Positions 8,035-12,768 of a stretch of 12,768 bases of DNA are shown piece after piece (the stretch's first letter is position 1; every line of letters begins with the position of its first letter). Both the position numbers and the translations under genes were made by a program. The notes below the pieces were generated by a model. It was not told where the DNA came from, ran no database searches, and saw nothing but the letters and a program-made list of their open reading frames with translations. This DNA is from Oscillospiraceae bacterium (lineage in GTDB: Bacteria; Bacillota; Clostridia; Oscillospirales; UBA929). Location of the stretch: positions 1-12,768 of the forward strand of contig JAITDM010000012.1 of NCBI GenBank assembly GCA_031282535.1, in the 5' to 3' direction.

Positions 8035-8061
8035 AGTATATCACAAATTTGTTTTTGTCGA
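8035..8061 (-). promoter_or_regulatory. Probable ahcY-metK promoter
   Basis: Read on the minus strand, TATACT (8040-8035) is an extended -10 preceded by TGA. TCGACA (8061-8056) is a five-of-six -35 match with a short 15-base spacer. The predicted start near 8027 leaves a leader of about 60 bases that includes the hairpin at 7990-8011. The extended -10 makes up for the short spacer. Confidence 0.5.
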
Positions 8062-8087
8062 AAGCCCCAGAGGTGAAATTCATAATT

Positions 8088-8417
8088 CATAATTGGGGAC
8101 GGGAACCCCTTCGCCCTCTACGAGGGCACCTCCCCTCGTAGGGGAGGCATTGGACGCGCTCATCCGTCATCCTAAAAACCAGAAACAATTCTCCTTTCTC
8201 AACTCTCAATTCTCCATTCCTCAACCGCGGCGTATATATATATAATAAGGTATACCCCAAAACCGCCCCCTACGGATGCATCCACTTCACACAGACACCG
8301 GGCGGGCCGGCTCAATTGCCACCGCCGCCCCACAGCGGACACACCAAAAATAGGAAACAATTCTCCATTCTCAATTCTCCATTCTCCATTACCAAAGGTC
8401 GTCGTTCCCCAATTATG
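8088..8417. mobile_element. Candidate 330-bp non-coding element with 12-bp terminal inverted repeats
   Basis: CATAATTGGGGA (8088-8099) is perfectly inverted at TCCCCAATTATG (8406-8417). The 330-bp interior has no credible gene. It contains overlapping palindromes (CTACGAGGG with CCCTCGTAG at 8118-8141; CCTCCCC with GGGGAGG at 8129-8147), two heptamer arrays of the ATTCTC(C/A) type (8188-8215 and 8360-8387) each preceded by GAAACA, and a TA-rich run near 8230. The size, ends and lack of coding suggest a MITE-like element, but I see no clear target-site duplication. Confidence 0.45.
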
Positions 8418-8529
8418 GATTCTCAACTCGCCCTGTAAAGCCCTCCCCCCTCACACCTCCCCCCGGCGAAAAAGGTCAAAAAGAGTCGGGGAAGGGGAGC
8501 AGGGGTGTGCGGGTTTCCCGGGAAATAAG

Positions 8530-9060
8530 GGCAAAATTTCCAATCCGAAGGAACCAAAAAGTGGAAGATCAAAGGGGTTTCGTGGCGGGACCACTTTTGG
8601 CGCGTCTGCGCGGCGCCCGCGCGGCGGGCGGAGGGGGGCGCGGGGGGGCGGAAAAATGACAAGTAAAAACACTTTACACCGCGGGGCCCTTTGGCGGTTG
8701 GCCGGCCCCAAAGAGGGGGCGCGGAGGCCGTTTGGGAGAGGCAAAAATTCCCGCGTGGAAGAACCAATAAATGGAAGTCGAAAAAGACGCCGCCGCGACC
8801 CGCGGGGAAGGCGGCCGTCTGTGGGCCGAAAATGGTAAAAAATGGGTAATATAGGCAGGGTAAAGGTGTTGTCAAAAATGAGAATGCAGAAAAAACCACC
8901 AAAAATGGCAAATATATACATACCCGACGGAGGCGGACGACGGCGCTTGGTCGGGGCCGTTCGGGGGCCGCCGCGGCCTTTAGGATGAGGAAGAAAGCGG
9001 TAAAATGAGGGACATATTGGGCAAAAAGTGGGTAAAAGTGGCATAAATGCAGCGAAAAAG
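8530..9060. repeat. Degenerate dispersed repeat, two good copies and one partial
   Basis: Copy A (8530-8574) and copy B (8740-8786), 210 bases apart, align over about 45 bases: both start GGCAAAA, share GAACCAA and TGGAAG, and end in an A-rich AAAG. A weaker partial match at 9042-9060 shares ATAAATG and CGAAAAAG with copy B. Each of A and B is followed by a GC-rich stem-forming stretch. Their role is unknown. Confidence 0.5.
8626..8648 (+). other. Potential G-quadruplex motif
   Basis: The plus strand has GGG (8626-8628), six G (8633-8638) and seven G (8642-8648). These can supply four runs of three G with loops of one to seven bases. A 6-bp-arm hairpin (8615-8629) overlaps it. Whether it folds is not known. 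Confidence 0.4.
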
Positions 9061-9084
9061 TTTCAAAACAGCCCATATGGGTAG

Positions 9085-9113
9085 TGGAAAACCGCGTGAA
9101 TGGAGGTTATAAT
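9085..9113 (+). promoter_or_regulatory. Sigma-70-type promoter ahead of the structured segment
   Basis: A perfect TATAAT -10 (9108-9113) lies 17 bases after TGGAAA (9085-9090, four of six to TTGACA). The predicted transcript begins near 9119-9121, exactly where the first long stem of the structured segment starts. There is no coding sequence directly downstream, which supports an RNA product or a long leader. Confidence 0.6.
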
Positions 9114-9118
9114 AAGTT

Positions 9119-9296
9119 TATCACCTGGGGCGAGGGGTTCGCAACGGGTGATAAGGGACTCAGAAACAGGTTCCCGGCGCGATGTATAAGTTTCCAAAAA
9201 GACACTGAACCTTTGCAGCAGAGGCGATTTGAGCCCCAGGGGGGGCACCGGCAAAAGCCGATTGGCCAGGGGGCCAGTCGGGATATCGTGATAAAG
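9119..9296 (+). ncRNA. Candidate structured non-coding RNA (possibly raiA-like)
   Basis: About 180 bases fold into consecutive stems: TTATCACC with GGTGATAA (9118-9125/9147-9154) enclosing GCGA with TCGC (9130-9133/9139-9142); AGGTTC with GAACCT (9168-9173/9207-9212); CCTTT with AGAGG (9210-9214/9220-9224, overlapping the previous stem); GCCCC with GGGGC (9233-9237/9242-9246); CGGC-AAAA-GCCG (9249-9260); and a 10-bp stem 9258-9267/9272-9281 with loop AGGG. The 5' TTTATCAC can alternatively pair with GTGATAAA at 9288-9295, closing the whole segment. Unpaired stretches such as GACTCAGAAACAG look like conserved RNA rather than codons. Length and layout recall the raiA RNA of Bacillota, but this is from memory and unverified. 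No U-tract terminator is seen. It could instead be an extended leader of the adhesin gene. Confidence 0.5.
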
Positions 9297-9332
9297 TGCA
9301 AAAAAAAGATAAGAAAATACCGCAGAAAAATA

Positions 9333-9361
9333 TTTACAAACGGCAAAGACTCTGATACAAT
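9333..9361 (+). promoter_or_regulatory. Strong sigma-70-type promoter for the adhesin gene
   Basis: TTTACA (9333-9338) and TACAAT (9356-9361) each match consensus at five of six positions and are separated by the ideal 17 bases. The start would be near 9368, leaving a leader of about 138 bases before the ATG at 9506. Confidence 0.7.
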
Positions 9362-9505
9362 GTGCGCGTGAAAAAGCGCGCTGGTCCGAAGAGGGACCGC
9401 GTGCGTGTTGTCACGTAAAGAAAGAGAATTCCCAAAATTAACGAATACGTCCGCCGCTTTTATAAGGCAGGCGTAGGGTTAAAAGCATGAGGAGCGTGAG
9501 TTCAG
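9362..9505 (+). promoter_or_regulatory. Structured leader of the adhesin gene with competing hairpins
   Basis: GCGCGC (9376-9381) can pair either with GTGCGC (9362-9367) upstream or with GCGTGC (9399-9404) downstream. The downstream option extends a GGTCC/GGACC stem (9383-9387/9394-9398). A second hairpin pairs 9447-9455 with 9466-9474 (nine pairs, one mismatch). The ribosome binding site TGAGGAG (9488-9494) lies 11 bases before the ATG. The likely transcription start near 9368 falls after part of GTGCGC, so the first alternative needs an upstream start, for example from the 9085-9113 promoter. No known riboswitch class was recognised. Confidence 0.4.
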
Positions 9506-12500
9506 ATGGGTAACCGGAATACGAGCTTTGGGCGTGCAAGGAAACTGACGGCGTGGGTCATGGCCTTTGTCATGATTCTTTCCTTCTTTGCGACCCCGCT
9601 GGCCCAGGTGGCGTTGGCGGCTCCCGACGGGTCCGGGTCGGAGATTCTTTCCGACGGGACAGACGTCGGGGCGGACGCGGGCGCGACACAGTCCGGAGAA
9701 GACAGTCCGGAAGAAAAGGACCAGACGCCCCCCGAGAGCGCCGACAGCGCCGAGGGCGGCGAGAGCCAGGCCCCTGCCGGGGACGACGCCGCGCCTGCCG
9801 AGGGTACGGAAGGTACCGAGGGCGGCGAGGCGGCCGAAGGCACGGCCGAGACGGAGCCTGTCGAAGATAAGGCAGAGCCTGTCGAAGATAAGACAGAACC
9901 CGCCGAAAGCGAGACGGCGCCCGCCGAGAGCGAGACGGAGCCTGTCGAGGCGGCAGAGCCCGCCGAAGACGAGGCGCCGGCCGACACGGTGACAGTCACG
10001 GCCCGCTGGTACATAACTTCTCAAAATGAAGAAACCGGCGCGCTGGAAGACACCCTGGTTTTCACCAAGACGCTGACGGGCGCGCGGGGCGCGGCCGAGT
10101 CGGTCAATGTGAAAGCCCTCGACCCGGAGACGGAGTACAGTCTGCTTGGCTACGAGGTGGACGACGGGCGGTCCGGCACGGTGCTCGGCGTCTATGAGCT
10201 TCTCTACGATGAGAACAAGGAGCTCGCGTTCTACTTCGCGCCGGCGAACCTGCTGCACCTCGCCCCGGGCGACACGGTGACGGTCAACATCTACCGCAAC
10301 GTGAGCGGGAACGCGGTGGCCTACACGAAGACGTTGACGAGCAGTGAGCTCTCCTCACTCACGACCATCAATGTCTCCGACTATTTTTATGCCGCCGGCA
10401 TCAGCGCCAGTTGGGCGCTGAACACGAGCCCCGCCGGCGCGGCGCCCGCGGCGTCCGTGCCCGTGAGCGACGTATTGAACGGTTCGGTCAATTTCTATAT
10501 GAACGCGCCGACCTCCGGCTGGAACGGCCGGGAGGCCGTCGTACACGCCGACAACCCAGCGGTCACCGGACAGTCGGTGATCGTCTACACATACGCGGCC
10601 CTGAAAGAGGCCATGCAGAGCACCGCGTTCTCATACATTGAGTTCGGCGCGGATCTCACCGCCCCCGCGACTACCAGCACGGCGCTGATCACGATCGCCG
10701 CGAACCGCACCAGCACGGAGCTGGTTCTCAACGCTAAGAATTACCGCTTCAGCAGCAGCCAGATAGGCAACGGTGTGATACAGGTCACATCCGGGTCCAC
10801 GAACCTTGCCAAGATCACCTACCGCGACTGGAACGTGCCGGCGCACTTCAGCAGCAATGGTCTCCTGTATGTCACGGGCACCCGCGCCGGGTTCACGGCG
10901 GTCTTCGACGGCCTGACCTTCACGGGGCCGCAGCTGGTGGAGTTCGCTTCCGACTCGCCGGCCAACCGCAGCGTCGTCTTTGACGGGACCCGCGCGCCGG
11001 TCGCAATCAGCATGACCCGGCCTGCGGGCGCGGCTACGACCCAGGAAGTGGTGGAGAGAGGCACCGGCGTCGTCTTCGTCGGCCAGGTGTCGATCGCCAG
11101 AGAAAATATCGGCAGCACAACAGACGCCATGTTCGACGCCATAGAGTCGTTCCTGGTGCAGGAGGCGCCGGCGGGCGCGTCCTATGCGACAGATGTTCTT
11201 ATTAATGAGAAACGTGCGAGCAGCCGTTTTGCCAATACGGCGTCGTCCTTCATTGTAGAGAGAAACGCCTCCTTTACCTACCGCGGGAACCGGCGCTTCT
11301 CGACGCAGGGCTTTACCGCCCTCTCCGTGGGTGAGAACGGCGTCTTCGACGTACGCACATCCGGGACCATCGAGGAGAGCGCCGGCCTGGTGAATGTGAC
11401 GGGGACCCTCACGGTGCTGGACGGCGCCACGTTTGTGGTGGTGGCCGAGAACAACGGCACCAGCACATATCCGGTGCTTTACGCCCGCGGCAACGTCACG
11501 ATCAGCAATCCGCGCAAGGTGCTGATCTACAACAGCAGCACAAGTACGAGCGCGAGCGCGGGCGCCGTCAGGTTTACAAACGCCATGAACCTCTCATTTA
11601 CGGGAAAAAATATCACCACATGGGCGGTGGCGCCCGCGGCCACTGTGCCCGAGACGAGCGTGGCCTATGGCACGCCGACGGCGTTGTTCGAAAATGAGAA
11701 TCAGGACCCCTACACGCTGACAGGCCGCGCGAACGGCGCGAACGGCTCGTTTGGGTCTGTTTCGGCCAGCAACTACTTCAACAGTGCGCAGCCCATCGAC
11801 GCCACCAACTTCACGTTCACGGGCCGCAAGGTGGTGGGCTGCCTTGATTTCCGGCCCTATGCTATCACGTACAGAATTAAGAACCCCGACACGGGGGAGG
11901 AGAGTCCTGCGGAGGGGGCGTTCCCCGAGGGCTACGCCCCGGTACAGAGGGGCAAGGCCATGGTGGGGACCACGGTGCCCTATTACGCCGAGCGCGTCGG
12001 CAGTTACCGCCGTCTGCCCGACCAGGGCCTGGGTCTGCTCATTGGCGAGGGCGCCAACGAGGCCGTGATATACTATCGGCCGGACGCCACGCTGGCGCCG
12101 GACGCCGGGCTCAGCAAGACGGTCCAGCGGGTTTCCGCCGACACATGGGAGGTCACGCTGGAGATCGACTCCGAGACGGGGACGAGCCCGGTGGATGTGG
12201 ACATCATGCTGCTGCTCGACAGGTCCACGTCTCTCTCGACGGCCCAACGAAATACCATTGCCACGGCCGGGACGCAGATGATGAACACACTGGCGAGCGG
12301 AGCAAACCTCACCGGGACCATCCGTGTGGGTGTGATCTTCTTTTCCAGTACTGAGAAAACGCGTTTTGAGTCGCGTCTGATCCCGATCCGCGTTGAGGGC
12401 GTTACGCAGGAGACCAATCTGAATACGATTTTGCAGGTGCTGCAATTGTATCGGACCGCGGAGGAAACCGGCGGCACCCATATGGATGTGCCGATTGTGG

Positions 12501-12768
12501 CCGCGCACTACGAGCTCTACCACCCGGCGGAGACGGTGGAGTACTATACGCCCGCGAGTCCGCCCACGGTATACAACCCCGGCTCCGTGAAGTACATGAT
12601 CCTGCTGTCGGACGGCTCGCCGGTGCCCGCCTCCCGTGGGCCTCTCGCCATTGCGGCGGCGAACGAGTACAAGAATCATCCGGGCGTCCACGACGACGGC
12701 AAACTGATTACAATCGGCGTCGGCTCCGGCGGCGTACCCTTCCTGGATGGCCTTCAAAACGCCGGGTA
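9506..12768 (+). CDS. Large secreted VWA-domain surface adhesin (partial, open at right edge)
   Basis: The frame is open from ATG 9506 to the window end (1087 codons plus two bases). Residues 1-38 are a signal peptide (RARK, hydrophobic core 14-28, ALA cleavage). Residues 40-159 are an acidic Pro/Glu/Ala stalk with heptads near 116-150. Two related domains follow (160-246 and 256-335), each starting DTVTV and ending F-Y-x-x-A-P. About 360-775 is Thr/Ser/Asn-rich beta-type sequence starting TYAALKEAM, resembling pectate-lyase-like adhesive domains. About 781-870 (PYAITYRIKNPDTGE to IYYRPD) looks like a small linker domain. From about 900 is a von Willebrand factor A domain with a full MIDAS: DRSTS (905-909), Thr991 in TGGT, and Asp1036 in LLSDGS. 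It probably binds host or surface ligands through a metal ion. The cell-wall anchor should lie beyond the window. It is divergent from the left-hand genes and has its own promoter. Confidence 0.88.
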   Translation, partial: MGNRNTSFGRARKLTAWVMAFVMILSFFATPLAQVALAAPDGSGSEILSDGTDVGADAGATQSGEDSPEEKDQTPPESADSAEGGESQAPAGDDAAPAEGTEGTEGGEAAEGTAETEPVEDKAEPVEDKTEPAESETAPAESETEPVEAAEPAEDEAPADTVTVTARWYITSQNEETGALEDTLVFTKTLTGARGAAESVNVKALDPETEYSLLGYEVDDGRSGTVLGVYELLYDENKELAFYFAPANLLHLAPGDTVTVNIYRNVSGNAVAYTKTLTSSELSSLTTINVSDYFYAAGISASWALNTSPAGAAPAASVPVSDVLNGSVNFYMNAPTSGWNGREAVVHADNPAVTGQSVIVYTYAALKEAMQSTAFSYIEFGADLTAPATTSTALITIAANRTSTELVLNAKNYRFSSSQIGNGVIQVTSGSTNLAKITYRDWNVPAHFSSNGLLYVTGTRAGFTAVFDGLTFTGPQLVEFASDSPANRSVVFDGTRAPVAISMTRPAGAATTQEVVERGTGVVFVGQVSIARENIGSTTDAMFDAIESFLVQEAPAGASYATDVLINEKRASSRFANTASSFIVERNASFTYRGNRRFSTQGFTALSVGENGVFDVRTSGTIEESAGLVNVTGTLTVLDGATFVVVAENNGTSTYPVLYARGNVTISNPRKVLIYNSSTSTSASAGAVRFTNAMNLSFTGKNITTWAVAPAATVPETSVAYGTPTALFENENQDPYTLTGRANGANGSFGSVSASNYFNSAQPIDATNFTFTGRKVVGCLDFRPYAITYRIKNPDTGEESPAEGAFPEGYAPVQRGKAMVGTTVPYYAERVGSYRRLPDQGLGLLIGEGANEAVIYYRPDATLAPDAGLSKTVQRVSADTWEVTLEIDSETGTSPVDVDIMLLLDRSTSLSTAQRNTIATAGTQMMNTLASGANLTGTIRVGVIFFSSTEKTRFESRLIPIRVEGVTQETNLNTILQVLQLYRTAEETGGTHMDVPIVAAHYELYHPAETVEYYTPASPPTVYNPGSVKYMILLSDGSPVPASRGPLAIAAANEYKNHPGVHDDGKLITIGVGSGGVPFLDGLQNAG
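9851..9957 (+). repeat. 21-bp coding repeat for the acidic heptad stalk
   Basis: GAGCCTGTCGAAGATAAG occurs at 9854-9871 and again at 9875-9892, 21 bases apart. Degenerate units continue to about 9957 (residues near 116-150), encoding (T/A)EPVEDK, TEPAESE and TAPAESE-type heptads. Such in-frame repeats can change in number by slippage, altering stalk length. Confidence 0.75.

Larger units (their letters stand above)
8430..9080. other. Purine-biased non-coding tract with GC-rich hairpins
   Basis: About 650 bases where the plus strand is rich in A and G (recurrent AAAATGG, GGCAAAA, GGGG). It is broken by GC-rich stems such as GCCCGC with GCGGGC (8615-8629), CCCTTTGG with CCAAAG-A-GGG (near 8688-8715) and GACG-C-CCGCC-type pairing (8786-8794 with 8810-8819). 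The minus strand stays open in two frames because the purine bias removes stop codons, giving Phe- and Pro-rich translations without any domain. I see no convincing gene; it may be a long untranslated or structured RNA region. Confidence 0.5.

Noticed and set aside
8199..8426. Minus-strand frame of 75 codons
   Set aside because: Its translation (EWRIENGE-type runs) comes from the ATTCTC heptamer arrays and is typical of translated intergenic repeats.
8423..9076. Two long minus-strand open frames (217 and 197 codons) in different frames
   Set aside because: Both are rich in Phe and Pro and follow from the purine bias of the plus strand, which removes minus-strand stop codons. They overlap each other, show no domain, and have no good ribosome binding site.
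9258..9281. Intrinsic terminator at the 10-bp stem
   Set aside because: Downstream on the plus strand is GATATCGTGATAAAG followed by an A-run, not a T-run.
9084..9371. Plus-strand frame of 95 codons starting with GTG
   Set aside because: It starts inside the -35 region of one promoter and covers the stems of the structured segment and the second promoter. It has no ribosome binding site and no recognisable domain.
9362..9505. Cyclic-di-GMP riboswitch in the adhesin leader
   Set aside because: The conserved core sequences of the GEMM-I and class II aptamers as I know them are not present.

Overview
The window looks like a chromosome segment from a GC-rich, Gram-positive-type bacterium, probably a member of Clostridia (Bacillota). 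The reasons are strong GGAGG-type ribosome binding sites, an XRE-cupin regulator next to an AMP-forming acyl-CoA ligase, a YqhD/butanol-dehydrogenase-type enzyme, and a large secreted VWA adhesin with an acidic leader. The taxonomic call is inference; no rRNA or other phylogenetic marker is present.

Left part (1-7967): every gene is on the minus strand. In transcription order they are ahcY (S-adenosylhomocysteine hydrolase), metK (SAM synthetase), a WecC-type nucleotide-sugar dehydrogenase, an XRE-cupin regulator, an acyl-CoA synthetase, an iron-type alcohol dehydrogenase, and the first 43 codons of a nucleotidyltransferase that runs off the left edge. ahcY and metK form the methyl cycle: MetK makes SAM and AhcY clears the SAH left after methyl transfer. 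The regulator, ligase and dehydrogenase look like a small acid/aldehyde metabolism module. Most gaps carry short palindromic repeats rather than clear promoters or terminators: a 71-bp tandem unit (3310-3522, related copies at 5402-5500), GTAGGG-type hairpins (around 240, 4101-4154 and 7990), and heptamer arrays (316-406).

Middle part (7968-9505): about 1.5 kb without a convincing protein gene. It holds an ahcY promoter, a 330-bp element with 12-bp perfect terminal inverted repeats (8088-8417), and a strongly purine-biased tract with GC-rich hairpins and degenerate repeats (8430-9080). Next comes a compact, highly structured segment (9119-9296) directly behind a TATAAT promoter, which I read as a probable non-coding RNA. 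A second good promoter (9333-9361) and a structured leader then precede the adhesin.

Right part (9506-12768): one long plus-strand open frame, still open at the window end after 1087 codons. It encodes a signal peptide, an acidic heptad-repeat stalk, two related domains starting DTVTV, a beta-rich region resembling pectate-lyase-like adhesive domains, and a VWA domain with a complete MIDAS metal site. It is probably a cell-surface adhesin whose anchor lies beyond the window.

The most interesting items are the candidate structured RNA with its own promoter upstream of the adhesin, the adhesin's domain order, and the families of short non-coding repeats.
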